Part shown: piece after piece, positions 17,762-26,032 of the stretch
How positions within the stretch are numbered: the stretch's first letter is position 1
How the letters are laid out: every line of letters starts with the position of its first letter
Assembly (NCBI RefSeq): GCF_916619195.1
Contig: NZ_CAKAKL010000003.1
Location: 1-64,000, forward strand
Source of the DNA: Inquilinus sp. Marseille-Q2685
GTDB taxonomy: Bacteria; Pseudomonadota; Alphaproteobacteria; DSM-16000; Inquilinaceae
Length of the DNA: 64,000 bases
Direction: 5' to 3'
Notes under the pieces: model-generated
What the model was told of the DNA's origin: nothing
The model's input: the letters and a program-made list of their open reading frames with translations, nothing else
Database searches by the model: none
Program-made: the position numbers and the translations under genes

Positions 17762-19711
17762 TCAGGCCGTCCGCACCCAGACCAGCATCTCCCCGGGGTC
17801 GCGGTTGTCCCAGGCGTAGTAGGGCACGGCCTTGATCCGGACCGGATGCTCGGGCGGCGGGGCGGTGCGATAGAGGTCGTCGCCCCAATCCGACACGGGC
17901 TGCGCCCGGGCCTGTCCCTCCAGGGTCACCACCCCGCCCAGCAGGCCGGGCTCCTCGCGCGGGGTCAGCTTCGCATCCGCCGGCAGCACCAGGCTGTTGA
18001 GCGGCACGCCGTTGTCGACGCCCTCCAGGCAGTAGACCAGCGGTCCGCGCCGGATCGCGGCCCGGCCGGCGTCGTGCCGGATCTCCGGATGGGCGTGGAT
18101 CCGCTCGACCGCCAGCTCCAGTTCTAGCCGCACCGTGTCGCCGGCCGCCCAGCGCCGGGTGAGGGCCGCGTAGCCGTTGCGGGTGACGGCCGCGAGGTCC
18201 TGCGCCTCGCCATTGACCGACAGCGCTGCCTTCCGGCACCAGCCGGGAACGCGCAGATGCAGGGTGAAGCCGGCCGGCGCCTCTGGTTCGACCGTCAGCG
18301 CGATGGCGCCGTCCCAGGGATAGCGCGTCTCCTGCACCAGCCGCACCTTGCCGCCGGCGACGTCCAGCGTCGCGGTGCTGTCGCCGTAGAGATGGACGGC
18401 GATTCCATCCTCCGACTGGCCATACATGTAGCTGCCGATCGACGCGGTGAGCCGGGCGATGTTGGGCGGGCAGCAGGGGCAGCGGTGCCAGGTCCAGCGA
18501 TGGTGCCCGCCGCGGCTCTCCAGCGGGTTCTCGTAGAAGAAGGTGGCGCCGTCCAGCGACAGGCCGGAGGAGGCGCCGTTGTACAGCGCCAGCTCCATCA
18601 TATCGGCATAGCGTGCATCGGGGCCGAGGCCGAGCATGCGGCCGGCCCAGAACACGAGGCCGACCGCGGCGCAGGTCTCGGCATAGGCGCTCTCGTTCGG
18701 CAGGTCGTAATCGGCGGTGAAGCCTTCGTTGTCGGCGGAGGGGCCGAGGCCGCCGGTGACGTAGAAGCGCTTGCTCGTCAGGTCGCGCCACAGCCGCTCC
18801 AGCGCCAGGCGCAGGCTGTCGTCCCCGTATTCCATCGCGATGTCGGCCATGCCGCTGTACAGATACATGGCGCGGACGGCGTGGCCGACGACCTTGTCCT
18901 GCTCCCGCACCGGCAGGTGCGACTGGTTGTACTCATAGGTCTTGAACACGTAGTCGTTCGGGTCGCGGCCGTGCTCGCGCGCCTCGGCGTCGTAGAAATG
19001 CGGCTGCCGGCCGCGCTCGTCGATGAAGTACCTGGCCAGGTCCATGTATTTCTGTTCCCCGGTGACGCGGGCCAGCTTGACCAGCGCCAGCTCGATCTCC
19101 TCATGGCCGCAATAGCCGCGCTTCTGGCCCGGGCCGGTGCCGAGCACCGTGGCGACGTGGTCCATGTACCGGCACATGATGTCCAGCAGCTTGCGCTTGC
19201 CGGTGGCCTGGAAGTAGGCGACGGCGCCCTCGATCAGGTGGCCGGCGCAGTACAGCTCGTGGCAGTCGCGCAGATTGGTCCAGCGCAGCCCCGGCTCGAT
19301 CCGCTGGTACCAGCTGTTGAGATAGCCGTCGGGCTGCTGCAGCCGGCCGTACAGGTCGATGACGTGGTCGACCTTGCGCTCCAGCTCCGGATTCGGCGTG
19401 CGCTGCAGGCAGTAGGCCGCGGTCTCGATCACCTTGCCTAAGTCCGAATCCCAGAACATCTGGGCGGTGACCAGCCCGCCATGGAAGGGGATTTTCCCCC
19501 CCGGCGACGGAGCGTTGGGGTCGATCTGCTGTAGCATCCCGGCCTCCTCGCAGCGTTGGTAGAGGGTGTCGGCGGTCTTCGCGCAGACGGCGTCGATGCG
19601 GGCGCCCCAGAAGCCACGGACCTCGACCTGCGGCACGGCGGGCGGGCGGAAGCGGGCGCGGGGCGCAGCATCGGCGGCGGGGGCGAGGTCGGCGGTCATC
19701 CGGAACTCCAT
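17762..19711 (-). CDS. Beta-L-arabinofuranosidase, GH127 family
   Basis: 649-residue glycoside hydrolase of family GH127, which removes beta-L-arabinofuranose from plant glycans such as extensin-type arabinans. The (alpha/alpha)6 barrel segments are clear (FWGARIDAV near the start; QPDGYLNSWYQ; GHLIEGAVAYF; VTGGLGPSADNEGF). The zinc/catalytic set fits the family: Glu345-x-Cys347 (AETCAA) and Cys413-Cys414 in WHRCPCCPPN, where the first cysteine of the pair is the expected nucleophile. There is no signal peptide, so it should act in the cytoplasm on imported oligosaccharides. It is last in an operon behind a binding protein and two permeases that presumably import its substrate. No dedicated ATPase lies in this operon. 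Confidence 0.92.
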   Translation of the reverse strand: MEFRMTADLAPAADAAPRARFRPPAVPQVEVRGFWGARIDAVCAKTADTLYQRCEEAGMLQQIDPNAPSPGGKIPFHGGLVTAQMFWDSDLGKVIETAAYCLQRTPNPELERKVDHVIDLYGRLQQPDGYLNSWYQRIEPGLRWTNLRDCHELYCAGHLIEGAVAYFQATGKRKLLDIMCRYMDHVATVLGTGPGQKRGYCGHEEIELALVKLARVTGEQKYMDLARYFIDERGRQPHFYDAEAREHGRDPNDYVFKTYEYNQSHLPVREQDKVVGHAVRAMYLYSGMADIAMEYGDDSLRLALERLWRDLTSKRFYVTGGLGPSADNEGFTADYDLPNESAYAETCAAVGLVFWAGRMLGLGPDARYADMMELALYNGASSGLSLDGATFFYENPLESRGGHHRWTWHRCPCCPPNIARLTASIGSYMYGQSEDGIAVHLYGDSTATLDVAGGKVRLVQETRYPWDGAIALTVEPEAPAGFTLHLRVPGWCRKAALSVNGEAQDLAAVTRNGYAALTRRWAAGDTVRLELELAVERIHAHPEIRHDAGRAAIRRGPLVYCLEGVDNGVPLNSLVLPADAKLTPREEPGLLGGVVTLEGQARAQPVSDWGDDLYRTAPPPEHPVRIKAVPYYAWDNRDPGEMLVWVRTA

Positions 19712-19743
19712 CGATCGATCGGTCGGTCAGGGAATGCTCGCGC

Positions 19744-20598
19744 CTATTTCACCGCGCCGGCCGTCAGGCCGCGGATGTAGAAGCGCTGCAGGGCGAGGAA
19801 CAGGATCAGGCAGGGGATCATCATGACGGTGACGCCGGCCTGCACCGCGCCCCAGTTCACGGCGCCGAAGCGGCCGGAGCGGACGGCGGTCATCAGGATC
19901 GGCAGGGTGAACTTGTCCTGATCGGTCAGCAGGATCAGCGCCGCCAGGAACTCGTTCCAGGCCGCCAGGAAGGCGAACAGCGCCACGGTGACGATGCCGG
20001 GGAACACCAGCGGCAGCATCACCCGGGCCAGCAGCTGCAGGCTGCCGGCGCCGTCGATCCGCGCCGCCTCCTCGATCTCGCGCGGCACCGCGTCGAAGGC
20101 GTTGCGCATCATGAAGATCGAGAAGGGCAGCTGCAGCGTGACGTAGATCAGCACCAGCCCGGCCAACGTGTTCTGCAGCCCCAGCTTGGTCAGCAGCAGG
20201 AACAGCGGCGTCAGGATCGACTGGAAGGGGATCATGATCGTGGCGATCACCAGCACGAACAGCACGTTCTTCAGCGGGAAGCGGAAGCGCGAGAAGCCGT
20301 AGCCGCCGAGCAGGCTGACGATCGAGGTGACGGCGGCGGTGGCCAGGGCGACGGTCAGGCTGTTGCCGGCGTAATGGCCGATGCCGGCGCCGAAAGCATC
20401 GAGCGCCGCGTAGCTGTCGGTGCTCCAGCCCGCGCTCGGCCAGGGCGGCAGCGGCGGCAGGTTGGCTTCCGACGCCGGCTTCAGGCTGGCCAGCATGGTC
20501 CAGGCGATCGGGGCCAGGAACAGCAGGGCGGCGATCAGCGCCGCGGCCTGCAGCAGGACGCCGGGGGCGGCCCGGCGCAGCGGCACGGCCGTGCCCAT
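19744..20598 (-). CDS. Sugar ABC transporter permease, MalG/UgpE type
   Basis: 284 residues, CUT1-family carbohydrate permease with six hydrophobic helices. The EAA coupling loop is EIEEAARIDGAGSLQLLARVMLP. The start is the ATG at 20598, sharing one base with the stop of the partner permease (TGATG); the longer upstream open frame is antisense-phase overlap. It lies between the MalF-type permease and the GH127 gene. The ATPase must be supplied from elsewhere, as often happens with shared MsmK/UgpC-type ATPases; one such ATPase is encoded at 36.9 kb. Confidence 0.92.
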   Translation of the reverse strand: MGTAVPLRRAAPGVLLQAAALIAALLFLAPIAWTMLASLKPASEANLPPLPPWPSAGWSTDSYAALDAFGAGIGHYAGNSLTVALATAAVTSIVSLLGGYGFSRFRFPLKNVLFVLVIATIMIPFQSILTPLFLLLTKLGLQNTLAGLVLIYVTLQLPFSIFMMRNAFDAVPREIEEAARIDGAGSLQLLARVMLPLVFPGIVTVALFAFLAAWNEFLAALILLTDQDKFTLPILMTAVRSGRFGAVNWGAVQAGVTVMMIPCLILFLALQRFYIRGLTAGAVK

Positions 20599-21527
20599 CA
20601 CTCGCCCTCCGGATGGCGCAGGAGGCGCAGCTGGATCACGCTCAGGACCAGCAGGATGGCCAGCAGCACCATCGACAGCGCCGCGCCGTAGCCCAGGCGG
20701 AACGAGACGAAAGACTGGTTGAAGATCCAGTAGACGGCGGTGACGGTCTGGTTGCGCGGGCCGCCGCCGAGGATGATGTAGAACTGGTCGAAGGCCAGCA
20801 TCGATCCGGTGACCGACAGGATCAGCGCCAGCGCGATGGTCCGGCGCATCAGCGGCAGGGTGATGCGCCGGAACCGGGCCCAAGGGCCGGCGCCGTCGAT
20901 CTTCGCCGCTTCCAGGTAGTCGGCCGGGATGCCCTGCAGCCCGGTCATCAGGATCACCATGGTGAAGCCGGCGACCTTCCACACCACCATGGCGATGATC
21001 GACCAGAAGGCCGGGTCGAAATCGGCCAGAAGGTTGACCCGGCCTCGGGTCAGCCCCAGCGCCTCGCCCGCCGGGCTGAACAGCCCGGCATCGACGTTCA
21101 GCAGCCAGGCCCACAGCAGGCTGGCCGAGGCGAAGCCGACCACCACCGGCAGGAAATAGGCGGTGCGGTAGAAGCCGCCGAAGGGTCGCGGCTTCTCCAC
21201 GAACAGCGCCAGCGGGAAGGCGGCGGCGAAGATCGCGACGGTGACGACGACGGTGTAGAGAGCGGTGAAGCGCAGCGCGCTCCAGAACCGGGTGTCGCGG
21301 GTGATGGCGAGGTAGTTGTCGAGGCCGATGAAGCGCGACGCGCCCATCAGCGGCCAGTTGTGCAGCGACATCCACGCCGTCATCGCCAGCGGCACGACGA
21401 AGAACACCACCACCAGCGCCACCGCCGGCAGCACGAAGAGGAGGCCGGCCCACTGGTGCCGGCGGATAGGGCGGCGGTGGGCTCTCGTCCTCGTGATCGT
21501 GCCGGCGGCCTCGGTCGTGGAGATCAT
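20598..21527 (-). CDS. Sugar ABC transporter permease, MalF/UgpA type
   Basis: 309 residues, the first of the two CUT1 permeases in the arabinofuranosidase operon. A basic N-terminus (RTRAHRRPIRRHQW) precedes six hydrophobic segments, and the EAA loop reads DYLEAAKIDGAGPWARFRRITLP. GGGPRNQTVTAVYWIF near the end is typical of MalF-type subunits. It overlaps the MalG-type gene (TGATG). Between it and the upstream binding-protein gene there are about 240 bases containing a palindromic intergenic repeat, which may act on the mRNA between the abundant binding protein and the permeases. Confidence 0.92.
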   Translation of the reverse strand: MISTTEAAGTITRTRAHRRPIRRHQWAGLLFVLPAVALVVVFFVVPLAMTAWMSLHNWPLMGASRFIGLDNYLAITRDTRFWSALRFTALYTVVVTVAIFAAAFPLALFVEKPRPFGGFYRTAYFLPVVVGFASASLLWAWLLNVDAGLFSPAGEALGLTRGRVNLLADFDPAFWSIIAMVVWKVAGFTMVILMTGLQGIPADYLEAAKIDGAGPWARFRRITLPLMRRTIALALILSVTGSMLAFDQFYIILGGGPRNQTVTAVYWIFNQSFVSFRLGYGAALSMVLLAILLVLSVIQLRLLRHPEGE

Positions 21528-21576
21528 GCCGGTCTCCCTCCTAAGCGGATCGGCTTGTGCGGCGAGGCCGGCGCCA

Positions 21577-21707
21577 CCCCCTCACCCGAAATCGCTGCGC
21601 GATTTCGACCTCTCCCCGGGGGAGAGGTAATTTGGCGCTGTGTCCCTTTCCCTCTCCTCGGGGAGAGGGAGGGGCCCGGCGCCGAAGGCGACGGGAGGGT
21701 GAGGGGG
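21577..21707. repeat. Intergenic long-palindrome repeat, copy 1
   Basis: Begins CCCCCTCACCCGAAATCGCT, carries an inner hairpin GAAATCGCTGCGCGATTTC and paired CTCTCCCC/GGGGAGAG blocks, and ends GGGTGAGGGGG, so the outer ends are also complementary. A near-identical element is at 51868-51993. Both lie inside operons next to ABC or catabolic genes. It has no coding capacity and could fold in RNA as a multi-stem structure. Confidence 0.85.
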
Positions 21708-21765
21708 AGCGGTGCCACCGATAAGAGCCGGGCTCCCATGGGGAAGGAGCAGGCCATCACCGCCC

Positions 21766-23013
21766 TCAGTTCCCGGGGGCGCTGTCGATGATGCCCTGCA
21801 TCGTCTCCTGGGCGGTGGCGAGCGAGCCGTCGACGTCGTCGCCGAAGAACACCTCGTTCACCATCTGCACCCAGGGGCTGTTCATGCTGTTGATGATGTC
21901 GTTGAAGACCACGGAATAGGGCGTCCGGCCCTTTTCCATCGCCCGCGCCGCGATCCTGTAGCGGGGGTCGAGGTCCTTCAGCGCCTCGGCCGAGATGTCG
22001 CCGCGCACCGGCAGGCTGCCGTAGCGGGCCAAGAGGGTCTGCCCCTCCAGCGAATAGGAGAAGTCGAGGAAGGCCTTGATCGCCTTCAGCTTGGTGGTGC
22101 CCTTGGTGACCACGAAGTTGTCGCCGCCGGCGAAGGACGACCAGCCGCCGGTCTTCCCCGGCAGGAAGGTGACGCCGTACTCGATGTCCGGGAACTGCGT
22201 GTTCAAGGCGCCGATGGCGAAGGCGCCGGACGGGGCCAGGCCGATATTGCCGCGGGCGAAGGCGGCGAAGAAGTTCGACCCGGTGTCGGTCCGCGCCCCC
22301 TCCGGCACCAGCCCCTTCTGGACCATGTCGCGGTAGAAGGCGATGGCGTCGCGCATCTGGGGCGTGTCGAGGGTCGCCTTGCTGCCGTCCTCGGTCAGGA
22401 TGTCGCCGCCGCTGGCCCAGATCAGCGGCGTGAAGGTGAAGATGTTGCAGCCGCCGCAGGCGCCGGAGAAGTAGAAGCCCTTGACGTCGCCGCCCAGCGC
22501 CGCGACCTTCTCCGCCGCCGCCGCGATCTCGGCCCAGTTGGCCGGACCCTTGTCAGGGTCGAGGCCGGCCTGGCGGAACAGCTTCTTGTTCCAGATCAGG
22601 ACCGAGCTGTCGGCGGAATAGGGCAGGCCGTAGATCCGGTCCTTGTAGGTGCCGGTCTTCACATGCGCCGGCGACAGCTTGTCGAAATAGGGCAGGGACT
22701 TCGCCCAGTCGGTGATGTCCTCGAGCTGGCCGGCGGCGGCGAAGGACGGGGTGTAGATCAGGTCCAGCGACAGCGCGTCCGGCGCCTGGCCGCCGGCCGC
22801 CGCGGTGGCGTATTTCTGCACCAGCTCCGCGGTCGGCACGATCTGCAGCTCGGCCTTGTCCTCGTGGCTCTGGTTGAAGGCCTCGACGATGCGGGGCATG
22901 AAGTTCGACCCGTCGGATCGCACCCACAGGGTGAAGGTCTCCGCCGAAGCGGCGGAGACGGTGAGGGCCAGAAGGGCGATGCCCCCGGCCAGGCGCTGCA
23001 ACAGACGCTTCAT
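21766..23013 (-). CDS. Sugar ABC transporter substrate-binding protein
   Basis: 415 residues, extracellular solute-binding protein of the MalE/UgpB type. The signal peptide is MKRLLQRLAGGIALLALTVS with cleavage near ASAE. Typical features follow: FTLWVRSDGSNFMPRIVEAF, YGLPYSADSSVLIWNKKLF, WAEIAAAAEKVAALGG and a glycine-rich GKTGGWSSFAGGDNF motif. It is the second gene of the operon after the LacI regulator and probably binds an arabinofuranose-containing oligosaccharide, as judged by the GH127 enzyme at the end of the operon. The ligand is an inference. Confidence 0.93.
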   Translation of the reverse strand: MKRLLQRLAGGIALLALTVSAASAETFTLWVRSDGSNFMPRIVEAFNQSHEDKAELQIVPTAELVQKYATAAAGGQAPDALSLDLIYTPSFAAAGQLEDITDWAKSLPYFDKLSPAHVKTGTYKDRIYGLPYSADSSVLIWNKKLFRQAGLDPDKGPANWAEIAAAAEKVAALGGDVKGFYFSGACGGCNIFTFTPLIWASGGDILTEDGSKATLDTPQMRDAIAFYRDMVQKGLVPEGARTDTGSNFFAAFARGNIGLAPSGAFAIGALNTQFPDIEYGVTFLPGKTGGWSSFAGGDNFVVTKGTTKLKAIKAFLDFSYSLEGQTLLARYGSLPVRGDISAEALKDLDPRYRIAARAMEKGRTPYSVVFNDIINSMNSPWVQMVNEVFFGDDVDGSLATAQETMQGIIDSAPGN

Positions 23014-23073
23014 CTCGTGTCCTCCCTCGGTTGCGGCCGTCCTTCAGGGCGGCCTTGTCGGTGCGGCCGGGCG

Positions 23074-24129
23074 TCAGCCGTCGAACGGGGCGCCGCAGGA
23101 CGCCCGCACCACCAGCCGGCAGGGCAGCTTGCGGATGCCCGGCTCGATCGGCTCGCGGTCGACCAGCTTCAGCAGGGTCAGCCCGGCCTCGCGGCCGAGG
23201 TCCTTCAGGTTCATGTCGACCGTGGTCAGCGGCGGGCGGGTCGCGGCGGCGACGATCTCCCAATTGTCGAAGCCGATCACGGCGACGTCGTCGGGCACGC
23301 GGCGGCCACGCTCGCGCAGCGCGTCGACGACGCCGCGGGCGATCTGGTCGTTGCCGCAGAACACCGCGTCGGGCGGGCGGCCGATGCCATCGAACATGTA
23401 GCCGGCGGCCTCGTGCCCCCAGCCTTCGGTCCACTGGCCGGTCAGCACCCCCTGCTCGGGCTCATCCAGCCCCGCCTCGCGCAGCACGTCGCGATAGGCC
23501 CTGGCCCGCTGGTGCACGACGCGGAAGCTGGACGGGCCGGTGACATGGGCGATGCGCCGCCGGCCCAGCCGGGCCAGATGCTCGACCGCCAGCCGGGCGC
23601 CGGCCTCGTCGTCGGAGACGAAGCCGATCGAGTCCGGATCGGGCTCGGTGAAGGCATAGATCACCGGGATGCCCAGGTTCGACAGGTCGACCGGCAGGTG
23701 GCGGTCGATGCGCTTGCCCGAGGCGATGATGCCGTCGACCCGCTTCTCCAGCATGGCGTCGACATGGGTCTGGGCCAGCCGCGGATCGTCCTCGATGTTG
23801 CACAGGAAGACCGAGACGCCGTTGTCGACCAGCGCGTCGGAGATGCCGGCCATCACCGGCAGGGTGAAGCGGCCATAGGTGTCGTTGGTCAGCAGGCCGA
23901 CGGTGAAGCTGCGCTGCCGCGACAGGCTCTGCGCCAGCCCGTTCGGGCGGAAGCCCAGCGCCTTCGCCGTCTGCCGGATCCGCTCGCGCGTCTCGTCGGC
24001 CATCCGGCCCTGGCCGTTCAGCGCCTTCGACGCGGTGGCGACGCTGACCCCGGCGGCCCGCGCCACGTCACGCAGCGTCACCGGCCGGCCGGGCCCGTTC
24101 GGAGCGGATCGTGGTGACCTCTGGTCCAT
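23074..24129 (-). CDS. LacI-family transcriptional regulator of the GH127 operon
   Basis: 351 residues. The N-terminal helix-turn-helix and hinge are classic LacI (VTLRDVARAAGVSVATASKALNGQGRM, with a hinge ending in GLAQSLSRQRS). The sugar-binding core follows (TVGLLTNDTYGRFTLPVMAGI; DGIIASGKRI; VIGFDNWEIVAAATRPPLTTV). It is the first gene of its own operon, so it is probably autoregulated. Two copies of a TGAGAAA/TTTCTCA-type palindrome sit directly upstream, one of them filling the space between a TTGACA box and the start region. The effector is unknown; an arabinose-related sugar is likely from context. Confidence 0.93.
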   Translation of the reverse strand: MDQRSPRSAPNGPGRPVTLRDVARAAGVSVATASKALNGQGRMADETRERIRQTAKALGFRPNGLAQSLSRQRSFTVGLLTNDTYGRFTLPVMAGISDALVDNGVSVFLCNIEDDPRLAQTHVDAMLEKRVDGIIASGKRIDRHLPVDLSNLGIPVIYAFTEPDPDSIGFVSDDEAGARLAVEHLARLGRRRIAHVTGPSSFRVVHQRARAYRDVLREAGLDEPEQGVLTGQWTEGWGHEAAGYMFDGIGRPPDAVFCGNDQIARGVVDALRERGRRVPDDVAVIGFDNWEIVAAATRPPLTTVDMNLKDLGREAGLTLLKLVDREPIEPGIRKLPCRLVVRASCGAPFDG

Positions 24130-24146
24130 GCCGAGCCCGGTCGCGC

Positions 24147-24217
24147 CTTGTTGAGAAAGTGGTTTCTCTTGTCAACTTCGTGACGTTTGTTTTTCGATAT
24201 GAGAAACCGTTTTCTCA
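24147..24217 (-). promoter_or_regulatory. LacI promoter with two palindromic operators
   Basis: Operator A at 24153-24168 is GAGAAA-GTGG-TTTCTC. Operator B at 24200-24217 is TGAGAAA-CCGT-TTTCTCA with a central CG, the LacI-family style. Their centres are 48 bp apart. On the minus strand a TTGACA box (24175-24170) is followed by exactly 17 bases occupied by operator A and then AACAAG (24152-24147) as a weak -10. Repressor binding would cover the promoter, and binding at both sites could loop the DNA. The transcript would have a very short leader before the ATG at 24129. Confidence 0.7.
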
Positions 24218-24293
24218 AACACGGTAAGCGAAATCGGCAGGCGACGACAAGCCTGAATCGTGGGGCCGGGGGAGGAGGCCGTCCGGCCGCCGG

Positions 24294-25178
24294 TCAGGCG
24301 GCGCGGACGAAGTGGTTGCCGGCGATCTGACGCACGCCGCCGGCCGCACGGGCGGCATCGCGGGCCTGGGCGACGAGGTCGGCCTGCAGCTGCGAGGCCT
24401 CGCCGTGGAACGGCCGCTCCGGGTCCGGCACGGCGGAGAGCAGCAGCCGGGTGTAGGGATGCTGCGGCGCATCGATCACCGCGCCGGTGTCGCCCCATTC
24501 GACGATGCGGCCGGCATACATCACCGCGATCTCCTCGGCGACGTAGCGCGCCGTGGCGATGTCGTGGGTGATGTAGAGGAAGGCCATGCCGCGCTCGCGC
24601 TTCATCCGCTCCAGCAGGTTGAGCACGCCGAGCCGGATCGAAACGTCGAGCATCGAGGTCGGCTCGTCCGCCAGCACCACCTCGGCGCCGACCGCCAGGG
24701 TGCGGGCGATGTTGACCCGCTGCCGCTGTCCGCCGGACAGCTGGTGCGGGTATTTCGGCGCGGTGCTTTCGGGGTCCAGCTCCACCGCCGCCAGCAGCTC
24801 CATCACCCGGGCGCGCAGCGCCTTGCGGTCGGCCAGGCCGGCATGGAGGGCGAGGGGGCGTGCGATGTGGTGGAAGATGGTGTGCACCGGGTTCAGCGAC
24901 CCGAAGGGGTCCTGGAACACCATCTGCACCGCCCGGCGATAGGCCAGCAGCTCGGCCTTGCCGTCCAGCGCGGCGACATCGCGGCCGCGGAACAGCACCC
25001 GGCCGCTGGTGGGCTGGTGCTGCAGCATAAGGATGCGGGCGCAGGTGGTCTTGCCGCTGCCGGATTCGCCGACCAACGCCAGGGCCCGGCCGGCATGGAG
25101 ATCGATGGAGACGTCGTCCAGCGCCTGCAGCGGGCCGAAGCGCTTGCCGACGCGCTCGAGGGCGAGGAGGGGGGTCAT
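24294..25178 (-). CDS. Oligopeptide/oligosaccharide ABC transporter ATPase (OppF/DppF type)
   Basis: 294 residues. Walker A is GESGSGKTTCARI, the signature is LSGGQRQRVNIARTL and Walker B is VVLADEPTSMLD. The shape is that of the second ATPase of peptide/nickel/oligosaccharide (PepT family) importers. It starts at an ATGA overlapping the stop of the OppD-type gene and is the last gene of the operon. The C-terminal extension is short compared with E. coli OppF (about 330 residues). Substrate class follows the operon: probably an amino-sugar oligosaccharide or muropeptide-like molecule rather than plain peptide. Confidence 0.92.
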   Translation of the reverse strand: MTPLLALERVGKRFGPLQALDDVSIDLHAGRALALVGESGSGKTTCARILMLQHQPTSGRVLFRGRDVAALDGKAELLAYRRAVQMVFQDPFGSLNPVHTIFHHIARPLALHAGLADRKALRARVMELLAAVELDPESTAPKYPHQLSGGQRQRVNIARTLAVGAEVVLADEPTSMLDVSIRLGVLNLLERMKRERGMAFLYITHDIATARYVAEEIAVMYAGRIVEWGDTGAVIDAPQHPYTRLLLSAVPDPERPFHGEASQLQADLVAQARDAARAAGGVRQIAGNHFVRAA

Positions 25179-26032
25179 GGCGTCGCCTCCGCGGCATCCT
25201 GCAGCGCCGTGCGCCGGGCCCCGTGCACCGAGGGGAAGGAGGCCCAGAGCTTCCGCGTGTAGTCGTGGGCGGGCGCGCGGAAGATCTGCTGCGCCGCGCC
25301 GACCTCGACCAGCCGGCCCTTCAGCATCACGCCGATGCGGTCGCAGAACTGCACCATCAGGCTCAGGTCGTGGGTGATGAACAGGATCGAGAAGCCCAGC
25401 TGTCGCCGCAGCCCGTCGATCTGCTGGAGGATCTCGCGCTGGACCACGACGTCGAGCGCCGTGGTCGGCTCGTCCATCACGATCAGCTTCGGGTTCAGCG
25501 CCAGGCAGATGGCGATGACGATGCGCTGGCGCATGCCGCCGGAGAACTGGTGCGGATAGTCGCGCAGCCGCGCCGGGTCGATGTCGACCATGCGCATCAG
25601 CTCGACCGCGCGGTCATGCGCCTCGGCCCGGCCGCAGCCGGTGTGGGCGGCCAGCACGTCGCGGAACTGGGCCTCGACCGTCAGCACCGGGTTCAGCGCG
25701 TTCATCGCGCTCTGGAACACCATGCCGACCTCGCGCCAGCGGAAGCGGCGCAGCGCCTCGCCGTCCAGGCGCAGCACGTCCTGCCCGTCGAAGCGGATGT
25801 CGCCGCCGCTGATCAGCGCCGGCGGCTTGTGCAGCCGGGTGATGGCGAAGGCGATGGTGCTCTTGCCGCAGCCGGATTCGCCGGCCAGACCGAACACCTC
25901 GCCGCGGCCGATGTCGAAGCTGACGTCGTCGACCGCCCGGAAGTCGCCGCGGTCGCCGACATAGTCGATGGTCAGGCCGCGCACCGACAGCAGCGGCTCG
26001 GGCGGCGGCGCCGCGGTCACATCCGGGCTCAC
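25175..26032 (-). CDS. Oligopeptide/oligosaccharide ABC transporter ATPase (OppD/DppD type)
   Basis: 285 residues beginning at the GTG that overlaps the upstream permease stop (GTGA at 26032); a longer open frame upstream belongs to the overlap. Walker A is GESGCGKSTIAFAI, then a Q-loop in VGMVFQSAMNALNPV, signature FSGGMRQRIVIAICLAL and Walker B LIVMDEPTTALDV. It ends soon after DYTRKLWASFPSV, so the C-terminal oligopeptide-ATPase tail is abbreviated. It works with the OppF-type subunit downstream and the OppB/OppC-type permeases upstream. Confidence 0.91.
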   Translation of the reverse strand: MSPDVTAAPPPEPLLSVRGLTIDYVGDRGDFRAVDDVSFDIGRGEVFGLAGESGCGKSTIAFAITRLHKPPALISGGDIRFDGQDVLRLDGEALRRFRWREVGMVFQSAMNALNPVLTVEAQFRDVLAAHTGCGRAEAHDRAVELMRMVDIDPARLRDYPHQFSGGMRQRIVIAICLALNPKLIVMDEPTTALDVVVQREILQQIDGLRRQLGFSILFITHDLSLMVQFCDRIGVMLKGRLVEVGAAQQIFRAPAHDYTRKLWASFPSVHGARRTALQDAAEATP

